In this document: one piece after another, positions 41,031 through 50,144 of the stretch
Layout of the letters: the number at the start of each line of letters is the position of its first letter
Numbering within the stretch: the stretch's first letter is position 1
DNA from: Streptomyces echinatus
GTDB taxonomy: Bacteria > Actinomycetota > Actinomycetes > Streptomycetales > Streptomycetaceae
Length of the DNA stretch: 64,000 nt
Direction: 5' to 3'
Assembly: GCF_014203595.1 (NCBI RefSeq)
Contig: NZ_JACHJK010000016.1
Location: 62,001 to 126,000, forward strand
Position numbers and translations under genes: made by a program
The notes under the pieces: generated by a model
What the model saw: only the letters and a program-made list of their open reading frames with translations
Databases searched by the model: none
Told to the model about the DNA's origin: nothing

Positions 41031-42110
41031 ATGCACAAGACCCTGACCGCCGCCGCCGTCACCGGTGTCGTCCTCGCGGGCGCCGCCGCCTGCGGCACGA
41101 TGGAGCAGCTCTCCGCCGGAAAGAAGCTCGACCGGGCCTTCGAGAAGCTCGGTGAGAAGAACACGATCTCCTTCGAACTCGACCTGGACACCGACGCCGC
41201 CTCCTTGAAGGCGCTGGACGCCGAGTCCGAGCCGGAGCCCGGTGAGGAGATACCGGACGAGGCCGCCGAGCTGCTCAGCGGGGTGAAGATCAAGGTCACC
41301 GTCCAGTCGAAGAAGCCGATCGCCGAGTCCGGCGAGAAGGACCTCGTGGGTACGGCCGTGAAGCTCAGCGGACCGGACGGGGACATCGCCGAGTACCGGG
41401 TGATCGGCGACTACACCTACTTCCGTTCCGACCGTGATGCCGTCAGCAGGGCGACGGGCAGCCCCATGCCGGCTCCCGAGGACCTGCCCCCGCAGGCCGG
41501 GGCGATCAAGGACGTCCTCGAGGGCAAGTGGGTGAAGTTCAACACCAAGGAGATGCGGAAGACCGCCGCCGAGGGCCAGGGGGCCGAGGAGGGTCCCGCG
41601 CCGGCCCCGTCCGTCGACGCCAAGACGCAGAAGAAGCTCGTGAACGCCTTGCGCAAGGTGATCGCCCATGAGGTGCGCTTCAAGACCGCAGGCGGCGAGG
41701 ACGGCACCGAGCACATCACCGCCACGGCTCCCTTCCGCACCCTGGTCACCGAACTGCTGCGAGAGATCCGGCCGCTGGCCGATGACCTCCCGCCGGGCGT
41801 GGAGCTGCCGACCGAGAAGGACCTGAAGGATGCCCCCGTCGCCAAGGCGACGGCGGACTTCACGCTCAAGAACGGTGAGCTGTCCGAGGTGGACGTCGAC
41901 CTCGCCAAGCTGGCCGACAACGCCAAGGTCAAGAAGCTGGGCCTGACGCTGCGGATGGGTGGCGGCACCAGGCCCACCGCCCCGGCCGGTGCCACGGAAC
42001 TGGACCTGGAGGAACTCGCGCAGGGCTTCTTCGGGGCCCCTGAGCCGGATGATGCGGAGTTCGACACGAGCGGCCTCGGCGACCCGGACTTCCCGCAGGA
42101 CGAGTACTGA
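41031..42110 (+). CDS. Putative lipoprotein of unknown function (LppX/LprG-like size)
   Basis: A 359-residue predicted lipoprotein. The signal MHKTLTAAAVTGVVLAGAAA ends at the lipobox AAACG, with Cys at about residue 21. The mature part alternates charged strands (KNTISFELDLDTDAASLKAL, DYTYFRSDRDAVS, GKWVKFNTKEM), a pattern seen in beta-sheet lipid-carrier-like lipoproteins, and ends in an acidic tail. Function unknown; it should sit on the outer face of the membrane. AGGAG is about 15 bases from the ATG, rather far. The frame is open further upstream but without lipoprotein logic. Confidence 0.78.
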   Translation: MHKTLTAAAVTGVVLAGAAACGTMEQLSAGKKLDRAFEKLGEKNTISFELDLDTDAASLKALDAESEPEPGEEIPDEAAELLSGVKIKVTVQSKKPIAESGEKDLVGTAVKLSGPDGDIAEYRVIGDYTYFRSDRDAVSRATGSPMPAPEDLPPQAGAIKDVLEGKWVKFNTKEMRKTAAEGQGAEEGPAPAPSVDAKTQKKLVNALRKVIAHEVRFKTAGGEDGTEHITATAPFRTLVTELLREIRPLADDLPPGVELPTEKDLKDAPVAKATADFTLKNGELSEVDVDLAKLADNAKVKKLGLTLRMGGGTRPTAPAGATELDLEELAQGFFGAPEPDDAEFDTSGLGDPDFPQDEY

Positions 42111-42184
42111 TCCCCCGCACGTGAACCACCGGTCGGCTCCGGCCCGTTCTCCTGTGCACAGAGGGCCGTTCGCGCGGTCCCCGG

Positions 42185-42820
42185 TCAGCGGGACCGGCGG
42201 CCCAGGAGTTCGATCAGCCCCACCGGCAGGTACGCGGGCCGGTGGGGCCGGCCGACCTGGTACGGCACGAAGCCCAGCGAGGAGGCCACCGTGACCTCTT
42301 CGGCCGTCTCCGCCTGGTAGACGACTCGGCAGCGGCCCGAGCCGGCCTTCGCGCGCTGCCAGAGGACCGGAGCCGGCTTGCGCTCGCTCTCGGTGCGCGG
42401 AGTGAGGACGCGGTCCCCGAAATCCTCCCAGGCGAAGGGAGCCGGACCCCGCCACGTCGCGTCGACCTCCGCTCTCAGCCTGGCGGCCCGCTCGGCGTCG
42501 GTCGTGCCCCAGGAGGACGGAACATTGGTGATCAGGCCGACTTCGATGTGGCGTTCGCGCAGGGCACGCAGATAGGAGGCCGCGCCGGGCCGGTAGTCGG
42601 TGCTGCCGTCGTCCGCGGTGTGTACGAGGGTTTCGCCCAGGTCGAAGTACACGACGGGACAGCGGCGTTGGCTGCTCGCTGCGGCGACGTCCGCCGCCGT
42701 GTCTCCCCTCGTGTACTCGGGGGCGGCCCCGCTCGCCGGGGCGCACAGCACCGTCGACAACAGGACCGTGCCCAGCACGAGGCTCGCACGGCTCAAGCTC
42801 TTGGAACCAGACCAGTCCAT
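42185..42820 (-). CDS. Exported HAD-superfamily-like protein
   Basis: A 211-residue protein starting MDWSGSKSLSRASLVLGTVL at 42820, with AAGGG upstream; a signal peptide ends near residue 32 (LCAPASGAA). The mature part has HAD motif I as VVYFDLGETLVHT, motif II as VGLITNVPSSWG and a motif III Lys in RKPAPVLWQRAK. The second Asp of the usual DxD motif is Gly here, so phosphatase activity may be reduced or altered. An extracytoplasmic HAD protein is unusual. The start at 42850 is possible but has no ribosome site. Confidence 0.8.
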   Translation of the reverse strand: MDWSGSKSLSRASLVLGTVLLSTVLCAPASGAAPEYTRGDTAADVAAASSQRRCPVVYFDLGETLVHTADDGSTDYRPGAASYLRALRERHIEVGLITNVPSSWGTTDAERAARLRAEVDATWRGPAPFAWEDFGDRVLTPRTESERKPAPVLWQRAKAGSGRCRVVYQAETAEEVTVASSLGFVPYQVGRPHRPAYLPVGLIELLGRRSR

Positions 42821-43001
42821 GGCGTCGTCGCCCTTTCTCGCCGGGGACATGGCACGATATCCGGCCTGTGCACCGGTGGTGGGGTGAACGCCGGCATGAC
42901 CGGCGGCCGAACGGTCCGGCACGGGCGGGCAAGGCTGCCGACGGGCCGCCCCTCCCCTCGCTGTTACTCTCTGCGGGATCCAACGACCCAGGGGGAAGTC
43001 C

Positions 43002-43385
43002 GTGCTCACGTCGGTCGTCACGCAGTGGCCGTGGCTGTTGGCCATCACGGCCCTCGTGATCCACTGCTCCGCCCTGGCGAAATGGGTACCGATCCAGAGG
43101 TTCTGGACGGTGTACCCGTTCATCTGGGTGGTGTGTGGCACCGGAGCGGTGTCGTACGGCGCGTGGCGCGGGTTCGCCGTGGAGAACATGCTCGTCGTGT
43201 GCTCGTCCGCGCTCACCGGACTGACGATCGGCATGTACCCGACGCGCAAGCTGTTCGCGGAGTGGGCGCACGAGATCAACCAGGGAGAGACGCGCGAGCG
43301 GTACGACTACCCGCGCACGCACCTGGCGTTCTGCGGCGCGTCCGTGCTCGTCATGATGGCCGGCGCGATCCTGCTGACCCGCTGA
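43002..43385 (+). CDS. Small membrane protein
   Basis: A 127-residue protein with about four hydrophobic segments (residues about 8-25, 40-52, 62-80 and 107-124). The GTG at 43002 is preceded by AGGGGGA. Between helices three and four lies a charged loop (KLFAEWAHEINQGETRERYD). It is likely an inner-membrane protein of unknown function; I recognise no family. It is divergent from the exported HAD gene, with about 180 bases between them. Confidence 0.75.
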   Translation: MLTSVVTQWPWLLAITALVIHCSALAKWVPIQRFWTVYPFIWVVCGTGAVSYGAWRGFAVENMLVVCSSALTGLTIGMYPTRKLFAEWAHEINQGETRERYDYPRTHLAFCGASVLVMMAGAILLTR

Positions 43386-43555
43386 GGGCCCCGGGGACGG
43401 CCGGCACGGAGGCCCCCGACGGCAGGGCGAGCGGCTCCAGGCAGCCGTCGGCCGGGGCGGTACCCGCGGGCCGGGTCCGGTCCAACGAGCCGCCCCGCCC
43501 TCGTCGGCGTGGTCAACGCCCTACCGGCACAGGCGGAGCGGGCGGCCGGGGCTGG

Positions 43556-44128
43556 TCAGTGGATGACGTCGAAGATCTGCTTCTGCAGGCCGTTGGCGTA
43601 CGCCTCGTGCTCGACCAGCTTCAGCTTCCGGGTGTCGTTGTCGGCGCTGCTGAACAGACGCTTGCCCGCGCCCAGCAGCAACGGGAAGACGAGCAGGTGG
43701 TAGCGGTCGATCAGGCCGGCGTCCGAAAGGGCGTGGTTCAGAGCGGCGCTGCCGTGGACGATGATCGGGCCGCCCTCCGTCTCCTTCAGCGCGGCGACCT
43801 CGTCGAGCGAGCGCAGGATCGTGGTCTCGCCCCAGTTCGACACCAGGTCGTCCTCGGTGAGGGTGGTGGAGACGACGTACTTCGGCATCTCCTTGTAGTC
43901 GGCGAAGTCCGCCATGTCGGGCCACACCGGGCTGAACGCCTGGTAGCTGACCCGCCCCAGCAGCATCGCGGTGGCTTCCTTCTGCTCCCGGCCCTTGATC
44001 TCGAAGGCCTCCGGGAGGAACTCGGTGTGCTTGAAGGTCCAGCCGGAGTTGCGGTAACCGGGCTCTCCGCCCGGCGCCTCCACGACGCCGTCGAGCGAGA
44101 CGAAAGCGGTGCTGATCAGGGTGCGCAT
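43556..44128 (-). CDS. Dihydrofolate reductase family (RibD C-terminal-like) protein
   Basis: A 190-residue protein of the DHFR/RibD-C fold. MRTLISTAFVSLDGVVEAPG is the standard N-terminus of the actinobacterial YyaP/YwjB-like group; AMLLGRVSYQAFSPVW near residue 52 and GGPIIVHGSAALNHAL near residue 120 form the NADPH-binding parts. It probably reduces a pterin-like or other small substrate; the group is not the essential folate enzyme. GAGGAA lies 5 bases before the ATG at 44128. The gene is monocistronic. Confidence 0.9.
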   Translation of the reverse strand: MRTLISTAFVSLDGVVEAPGGEPGYRNSGWTFKHTEFLPEAFEIKGREQKEATAMLLGRVSYQAFSPVWPDMADFADYKEMPKYVVSTTLTEDDLVSNWGETTILRSLDEVAALKETEGGPIIVHGSAALNHALSDAGLIDRYHLLVFPLLLGAGKRLFSSADNDTRKLKLVEHEAYANGLQKQIFDVIH

Positions 44129-44327
44129 CTGGGTTCCTCGGTGTCTTGTGCGGGGTGGTGCCGAGTGCGGGCCGGCCGCGTGTGCCGAGCATGTGGGCCG
44201 TCGCTCGTGTGCCGGTCGTGGTTGTTGACTGCCGGCCCCGTGAAAAATCATCGCTCGCCGGTCAGCGCCTTGTCGACATGATCGAACGCGGTGTCTGATC
44301 CCGCCGGCCGGAGCGTGGCCGCAGGCG

Positions 44328-44690
44328 TCAGGCTCGCAGGTGGCTGAGGACGGCCAGGACCCCGCGGTGTGTCCGGTCCGTGGGGGGCAGGTCCAGCTTG
44401 GTGAGGATGTTGCCGATGTGCTTGCCGATCGCGGCTCGCGTCGTCGTCCTGGTGCGGGGCGTAGAAGATGGCCGGCTTGGCGGCGGCCGACGCCGCCGGG
44501 GCCCGGCCCGCCTGGTAGGCCAGGGCAAGTCCAACGGCGGGTCGGTGTTCATGCGCACGGCCAGGTCGGGGTTGCGGCCGTTGCTCACCAGCACGAGGTA
44601 CACGGGCCGGCCCGCGGCCTTGTGCTCCAGGATCGACCCGGCCAGGCCGGGTGTGCGGCGGTCTGCCGACGGCGGGTGGTCGGCGCCGCT
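44328..44690 (-). pseudogene. Mosaic of PIG-L deacetylase and LuxR response-regulator fragments
   Basis: Read on the minus strand, this stretch first shows the middle of a PIG-L deacetylase (GSILEHKAAGRPVYLVLVSN, then GRNPDLAVRM). In another frame it then shows what should be the earlier part of the same protein (AKPAIFYAPHQDD). It ends with the C-terminal helix of a NarL/LuxR response regulator (AIGKHIGNILTKLDL, then HRGVLAVLSHLRA and a stop). The order of the PIG-L parts is reversed and the frames do not join, so nothing functional is encoded. It is a rearranged gene graveyard of about 360 bases. Confidence 0.65.
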
Positions 44691-44893
44691 CCCGCACCCG
44701 CTCAGTCCCCGGCGGCTGTCCGCCGAAGGTGTGCCGAGCCGGGTGCGTGTGTCCGGAGGGCGTCCCGCGTCTGCCTTCAATCGATCATTTCCGGTCTGCC
44801 TCGCCCAGGCGGTTCTCCCGGCAGAAGTGCCGTCGGCCATACTTCTGCCGAGGGCTCGCGCCGGACGAGCCGATGGATCGGGGGACATCGACG

Positions 44894-47209
44894 GTGCGCG
44901 ACGGCACGCCCTCCGCAGGGGACTTCGGGCAGCGGTTGCGGAGCCTTCGGGTGCGCGCCGGGCTGAGCCAGGAGGCGCTGTCGCATGCGGCCGGGGTGAG
45001 CGTCAGGGCTCTGGCCGACATGGAACGCGGGCGTACCCGGGGGCCGCAGCGCCGCACGGTGCAGGCGTTGGCGGAAGCACTGGGACTGGACGACTCCGAG
45101 GCGGTGAGCCTGGAGAAGTCCGCCGCCGCCGGCCGTCCGCGTGCCAGGGCCGCGACCGGCGCGGCGGGCTCCGGCGCACTGGCCCTGCCACGCGACATCC
45201 AGGACTTCACCGCGCGCGGCCCGGCCCTGGCCGGGCTGCTGGAGTTGGCCCGGGAGGACGGTCCGGGCAGGCCGGCGGTCACCGTGGTCACCGGACAGCC
45301 GGGCCTGGGCAAGACCGCGTTCGCGGTGCACGCCGCGCACCGGCTCGCCCCGCACTTCCCGGACGGGCAGTTCGCCCTGGACCTGCACGGCATGGACCCC
45401 GAGCCGACCACCCCGCGGGACGCGCTGGCCCGGCTGCTGGGCGCGGTCGGGGTGGCCGACGCGGCGATCCCGTCGGGCACCGACGACCGCGCCGGTCTGT
45501 GGCGGTCCCTGGCCGGCGAACGGCGCGTACTCGTGCTGCTGGACAACGCGGCCGACGAGTCCCAGGTCGGCCCCCTGCTGCCGGGCCCCGGCCCCACCCT
45601 GACGATCGTCACCAGCCGCCATGTCATGGCGGGTCTGCCGTCCGTCCACCGCACCGATCTGGCCCTGCTGCGGCGCGAGGAGGCGGTGGAACTCCTGACC
45701 CGCATCATCGGCCCGGACCGGGTGCGGGCGGAGGCCCAGGCCGCGCGCGACCTCGCCGACCTGTGCGGACACCTGCCGCTGGCCGTACGGATCGCCGGCC
45801 AACGGCTCCTGAGCCGGCCGCACGAACGCCTCGGCAAGCTCGTCGCCCGGCTCGCCGCCGAGGGCCGCAGACTGGACGGCCTCCAGGCCGGAAGCCTGCG
45901 GGTACGTGCCGCCTTCGCGCTCTCCTACCGGCAACTTCCCTCCGATTCACGGACGTTGCTGCGCCGTGCCGCGCTGGCCGCCGGAGCGGACTTCAGCCCC
46001 GAGACCGGCGCCCTGCTGTCCGGCCTGGCCTACGACGAGGCGGTCGCCTGCGCGGAGGAACTCACCGACGCCGGGCTGCTCCAGAGCGACCCCGCCGCCG
46101 AGCGGTACCGCTTCCACGACCTGCTCAGGCTCTACGCCGCCGAGCAGGTCGACGCCGAGGACGGCCCCGGGGTCCGCGGCGCCGCCCTGGACCGGACCGC
46201 GGACTGGATGCTGCGCCGGGCCACCGCCGCCGCGCTGCACTTCGACGTCGACCACGAGCGGACCGCATCGCCGAGCGACCCGGACCCGGACGGAGCGCCC
46301 ACCGGCCGGGAAGAGGCGCGGGCCTGGCTGGAGGCGGAGCGGGCCCAGTGGCTCGCCGCCCTGCGCCACGCCCATGACGCGGGCCGGCACCGACAGGTCC
46401 TGGACACCGCTGAGGCGATGCACTGGTTCTCCGATCTCAACCAGCACTGGGAGCAGTGGGTGGAGATCTTCCGGCGCTCCGCCGACTCCGCCCGCAGTCT
46501 GGGCAGCAGGCAGGAGGAGGCCGTTCACCTCAACTACCTCGCCTGGGCCTACAACCTCTGTGTGCACGACCCCCATGCCGCGCTGACGGCCGCCGACGGC
46601 GCGCTGGCGGCGGCCGTCGAGTGCGGGGACGGACTCCAGCAGGGCTGGGCGCTCGGCTACGGCGCGGGCGCCCTGCACCGGCTGGGCCGGATGGAGGAGG
46701 CCCAGGCGCGGCTGCGCGAGGGGGCCCGCTGCCTCGCCTCGCAGGAGTCCCCGCAGAGCCGGCTGGCCGAGCTGACGATGCTCAACAGCCTCGGCACCCT
46801 GCTGCGCCAGACCGGCCGGCCGGCCGAGGCGCTGGAGATCCACCGCCGCAGCGAGAGGATCTGCCGGGACGGGGTCCCGGGCCGCACGGAAGAGGTGATC
46901 GCGTTGTACCAGGCGGTCGCCCGGCAGCAGATCGGCAACGACCTGGCGGCCCTGAAGCGCTGGCACGAGGCCGAAGCGCCGCTGCGGCAGGCCCTCGCCG
47001 CCTTCGACGCCGCGCAGATGCCGATCTGGTCGGAGCAGGCCCGGCTCGACCTGGGGCAGGTGCTCGGCGCCCTCGGGCATCCCGAGGCGCGGGGGACGCT
47101 GCTCAGCGCCCGCGACGCCCTCGCCGCGCTGCGCAACCCACGACAGGCCGAGGCCGCCGAGGCACTCGCCGCTCTCGACGAAGCCGGCACCGGCACCGGC
47201 ACCGGCTGA
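44894..47209 (+). CDS. XRE-type helix-turn-helix NB-ARC/TPR regulator
   Basis: A regulator of about 771 residues. An XRE DNA-binding domain occupies about residues 8-65 (FGQRLRSLRVRAGLSQEALS, then AGVSVRALADMERGR). An NB-ARC ATPase follows, with P-loop VTGQPGLGKTAFA near residue 134, Walker B VLVLLDNAAD and GHLPLAVRI. Tetratricopeptide-like repeats fill the last 300 residues. This is the SARP-related STAND class that controls secondary metabolism or stress genes. The GTG at 44894 has GGGGGA 8 bases before it; an ATG at 44873 adds seven residues. It is a second, independent NB-ARC/TPR gene in this window. It shares only architecture with the one at 36838. Confidence 0.9.
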   Translation: MRDGTPSAGDFGQRLRSLRVRAGLSQEALSHAAGVSVRALADMERGRTRGPQRRTVQALAEALGLDDSEAVSLEKSAAAGRPRARAATGAAGSGALALPRDIQDFTARGPALAGLLELAREDGPGRPAVTVVTGQPGLGKTAFAVHAAHRLAPHFPDGQFALDLHGMDPEPTTPRDALARLLGAVGVADAAIPSGTDDRAGLWRSLAGERRVLVLLDNAADESQVGPLLPGPGPTLTIVTSRHVMAGLPSVHRTDLALLRREEAVELLTRIIGPDRVRAEAQAARDLADLCGHLPLAVRIAGQRLLSRPHERLGKLVARLAAEGRRLDGLQAGSLRVRAAFALSYRQLPSDSRTLLRRAALAAGADFSPETGALLSGLAYDEAVACAEELTDAGLLQSDPAAERYRFHDLLRLYAAEQVDAEDGPGVRGAALDRTADWMLRRATAAALHFDVDHERTASPSDPDPDGAPTGREEARAWLEAERAQWLAALRHAHDAGRHRQVLDTAEAMHWFSDLNQHWEQWVEIFRRSADSARSLGSRQEEAVHLNYLAWAYNLCVHDPHAALTAADGALAAAVECGDGLQQGWALGYGAGALHRLGRMEEAQARLREGARCLASQESPQSRLAELTMLNSLGTLLRQTGRPAEALEIHRRSERICRDGVPGRTEEVIALYQAVARQQIGNDLAALKRWHEAEAPLRQALAAFDAAQMPIWSEQARLDLGQVLGALGHPEARGTLLSARDALAALRNPRQAEAAEALAALDEAGTGTGTG

Positions 47210-47269
47210 CGCGGGAGCGGTTGCGGACGCGGTGGATGCCCGAGCCCACCGGTGCCGGGGCTGATTTCC

Positions 47270-48637
47270 TTACGCGTAGCAGCCGTTGACGGTCGCCGCG
47301 AGGCCGTCCATGGCGTCCTTGATGGCGTTCGGGTCGGCCGTGGAGCCGTTCTCGACGAAGGAGAACACCTTCCACTTGCCGTCCTTGCCCTGCGTCAGAC
47401 CGCTCAGCGCGATGGCTCCGGTGAGGGTGCCGGTCTTCGCGTGCACCTTGCCCACCGCGCACTTGGAGTCGGCGTCGTCGAACCGGCCCCACTCCGGGCC
47501 CAGCGTGCTGCCTGCCTCGCCGGAGACGGGCAGGCCGTCGAGGATGGGACCGAGGGTGTGCGCGTAGCGGGGCTGCGCCGGCAGTTCGAGGATCTGCGCG
47601 AGGGTGGCGGCCGGGATGCGGTCGGCCCGGGACAGGCCACTGCCGTCGTAGAGCTCGAAGTTGGCGAGCGAAACGCCGTACACCCGGCTCAGCACATGGC
47701 GCACGACCTCGGTGCCGCCCTCGAAGGTGGCCGGACGGCCGGCGCCGAGGGCGGTCATCCGCAGCAGCGTCTCGGCGATGTCGTTGTCGCTGCGCTTGAG
47801 CAAGGTGTGGACGATGTCCGACAGCGGCGCCGACCTGTGCTGGGCCACCGGGACGTCCGTCGGGCGCGCGGTGGAGCGGGTGACCTCTCCGGTGACCGTG
47901 ACGCCGGCCGCCGCGAGTTGCCCGGCGAAGGCCTGCCCGGCGTCGATGGAGGTGTCCTGCACGCCGTGCCCGTCGACGACCAGCGCGCGGACCGGGGCGA
48001 CGGAGTCCGGGTAGTAGCCGTCGTTCCAGCCCGTGGCCAGGGTCGGCTCCGGGAACAGGCTGTCGTCGACGGTGACCTTCACGGTGGTCAGGCCCGCGGC
48101 CTTGAGCCCGGCGACCGCGGTCTTCGCCAGCTCTTGGAGGTCGGCGGTGGTCAGGGTGCGGTCGCCGCCTCCGACGAGCGTCAGAGTGCCGTGGCCGTAG
48201 ACGACCTTCGTGGTGAAGCGGTGCTTCGGGCCGAGCACGGTCAGGGCGGCGGTCGAGGTGGCGAGCTTGGCGTTGGACGCCGGCATCAGCGCGGTGGAGG
48301 CGTTGTGACCCCAGATCGTGGTGTGGGAGTCCGCGTCGACGACCACGCCGCTCACGTTCGGCCCCAGCCGCTGATCGAGCACGCGGCTCTGCAGATTCTT
48401 GGCCATCTGCTGGTCGGCGGTGTCGAGGTCGTGGGGCGTGGCCGTCGTACCGACACCCTTCGGTGCGGCGAAGGCGGACGGACCCGCCAGGGCCGCGGAC
48501 GCCACGGGCACGGCCATGGCGAGAACGAGGGCCCGGCGCAGGCCGGTTCGCCTGCCCTGGTGCCGGAGGGCTCGGTGCCGGCGGCGACCGCCGGGGAGGA
48601 AGGTGTTCTCGGGCATCGTGGCGGTTTCTTCGGTCAT
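47270..48637 (-). CDS. D-alanyl-D-alanine carboxypeptidase/endopeptidase (PBP4, DacB family)
   Basis: A 455-residue exported serine peptidase of family S13. The basic N-terminus and hydrophobic segment to about residue 58 form the signal or anchor. The three penicillin-binding motifs are present: SNAK with Ser 121 and Lys 124, SDN in LKRSDNDIAE near residue 290, and KTG in HAKTGTLTGA near residue 400. It trims peptidoglycan stem peptides or cross-links outside the membrane. A start at the second Met (48616) would shorten the tail by seven residues. It is convergent with the XRE/NB-ARC gene. Confidence 0.93.
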   Translation of the reverse strand: MTEETATMPENTFLPGGRRRHRALRHQGRRTGLRRALVLAMAVPVASAALAGPSAFAAPKGVGTTATPHDLDTADQQMAKNLQSRVLDQRLGPNVSGVVVDADSHTTIWGHNASTALMPASNAKLATSTAALTVLGPKHRFTTKVVYGHGTLTLVGGGDRTLTTADLQELAKTAVAGLKAAGLTTVKVTVDDSLFPEPTLATGWNDGYYPDSVAPVRALVVDGHGVQDTSIDAGQAFAGQLAAAGVTVTGEVTRSTARPTDVPVAQHRSAPLSDIVHTLLKRSDNDIAETLLRMTALGAGRPATFEGGTEVVRHVLSRVYGVSLANFELYDGSGLSRADRIPAATLAQILELPAQPRYAHTLGPILDGLPVSGEAGSTLGPEWGRFDDADSKCAVGKVHAKTGTLTGAIALSGLTQGKDGKWKVFSFVENGSTADPNAIKDAMDGLAATVNGCYA

Positions 48638-49044
48638 CGGGTTTCAACGCTTTCAGGAGTCGGGGCACTTCAGTAACGGAACGTCACACACGCCGCCTCG
48701 GCCATCGCACGGTCGCTCGGCCGGGGCATGCGTCATCTATGCCTGGGTTGCGCACAGTTGATCTGAGGTCGGACCGCGGGACACCACGCCGGCAGGCGTC
48801 GCAGCGCGGCGACCAACGCCACGTGGTCCGTGCTCGGTGCGGGAACCGGGCCCGGCGATCAACGCGCGGAGCGCGTGGGGCGGACCGGTGGGACGGGGGG
48901 TGGTGCGGTCGGCCGAACGGTCCACGTCCATGTGATCCCCCGAGTGTGGTGCAGCATCGCCTCTACTACGCACGGGCCCACAGGCAGGTTGCATCGCCCC
49001 GCGACCTTTTTTTCCGGCCGGCCGGCAGTGCTCGCGGCCCGTAC
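48638..49044. other. Intergenic region upstream of the PBP4 gene
   Basis: About 400 bases between the PBP4 gene and the membrane protein gene, both on the minus strand. No frame is supported as a gene. It should contain the PBP4 promoter and the terminator of the membrane protein gene, but I see no strong hairpin. Confidence 0.45.
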
Positions 49045-49890
49045 CTAGGGGTGCTCGTAGAGCTGGAGGACGCCGGCCACGGAGAAGCACAGGGCGCCGG
49101 TGAGTGTGCCCCAGTTGGCGACGTCGGCGCTGATCAGAATGCCGGTGGCGGGGCGGGTGTAGGCGGCGAGAGCGGCGACCATGAACAGGACGGAGCCGAG
49201 CTGGTTCACGGCGACGATCCACCAGCCGAGGCCGCGCGGACGGAGGCGGGGCCGGCCGTGGCAGATCTCGACGAAGCCCAGGTGCCCGGAGACGAGGAAC
49301 AGCACACAGCCGACCACGTCGGGCACCCAGATCAGCCGGTTGACCTGCTGGACGCTCAGGCCCCGCAGGAAGGAGTCCAGCAGGTTGACCGCGAACACGA
49401 GGGTGCCCAGGAAGAGGACGAACGTGCTCAGCCAGTCCACCCGCATCGGCTCGTAGCTCCACCACCGCCAGCGGTGGGTGGCCAGCCGCCCTCCGTCGGC
49501 GGCGGTGTCGTGGCGGGGTGCGTTGATGACCTGGAGAAGCGAGACGTAGCCGCCGGTGTTGAAGAAGAGACCGCCCGTGAAGTAGATCGACGCGCACTCC
49601 GTCGCATCACCGGAACCGAACAGGGCGACGGCGGCACCGGCCGCGAAGAGGGCACCGCCGACGACGAAAGCGGTCGCCGCGATGGCGTTGAGTCTGCGCA
49701 GCCGGCCGATGGCGACGGCATCCGCACGGACCTGACGGCTCCGCGTCGCGCCGGGCGGTCGGACGGCGAGCGCTCCGCGCCGCCGCGCGATCCGTGACTC
49801 CCACACCGCCATGTCGCCACTGGGAAGGTGCCAGCTCAGTCTGGTGATGAACGGTCCCGCGCCCTCGGCGTGCTGCTCCGGCTGTCCCAC
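49045..49890 (-). CDS. YrhK-like domain membrane protein
   Basis: A 281-residue protein with about six membrane helices. After a cytoplasmic N-terminus (about 1-65), helix pairs appear at about 67-90, 103-120, 155-175, 185-205, 220-240 and 255-278. The segment YFTGGLFFNTGGYVSLLQVI is similar to the YrhK-type fold (two helices with an FxxGG.....Y pattern). The role is unknown. The start at 49890 is a GTG. Nothing in the neighbours suggests a function. Confidence 0.78.
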   Translation of the reverse strand: MGQPEQHAEGAGPFITRLSWHLPSGDMAVWESRIARRRGALAVRPPGATRSRQVRADAVAIGRLRRLNAIAATAFVVGGALFAAGAAVALFGSGDATECASIYFTGGLFFNTGGYVSLLQVINAPRHDTAADGGRLATHRWRWWSYEPMRVDWLSTFVLFLGTLVFAVNLLDSFLRGLSVQQVNRLIWVPDVVGCVLFLVSGHLGFVEICHGRPRLRPRGLGWWIVAVNQLGSVLFMVAALAAYTRPATGILISADVANWGTLTGALCFSVAGVLQLYEHP

Positions 49891-50144
49891 GGGCCGAGCC
49901 TAGGCATCGGGCGGGCCCGGCAGGCGTACGAAACGCCGTCCGGCCGGGACCAGCGGATCACCCGGCTGCGCGGACCGCCGGACCGGCGAACCACTGGTGA
50001 ACAGGTGCTCGATCGGACGGCGCGGGTCCGCGGGCCGCCCACGGACATCGGCGCACGGCCTTGAACGGCCCCCGCCGTGCGTACAGTACGAGCCGACCCG
50101 CCCGTCGCCGCCGCGCAGCCCGGCACCGTTGAGGAGAGCAGGCA

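Noticed and set aside
40989..43322. 777-codon minus-strand open frame
   Set aside because: It covers the lipoprotein gene antisense and the HAD gene in another frame; its composition is that of a shadow.
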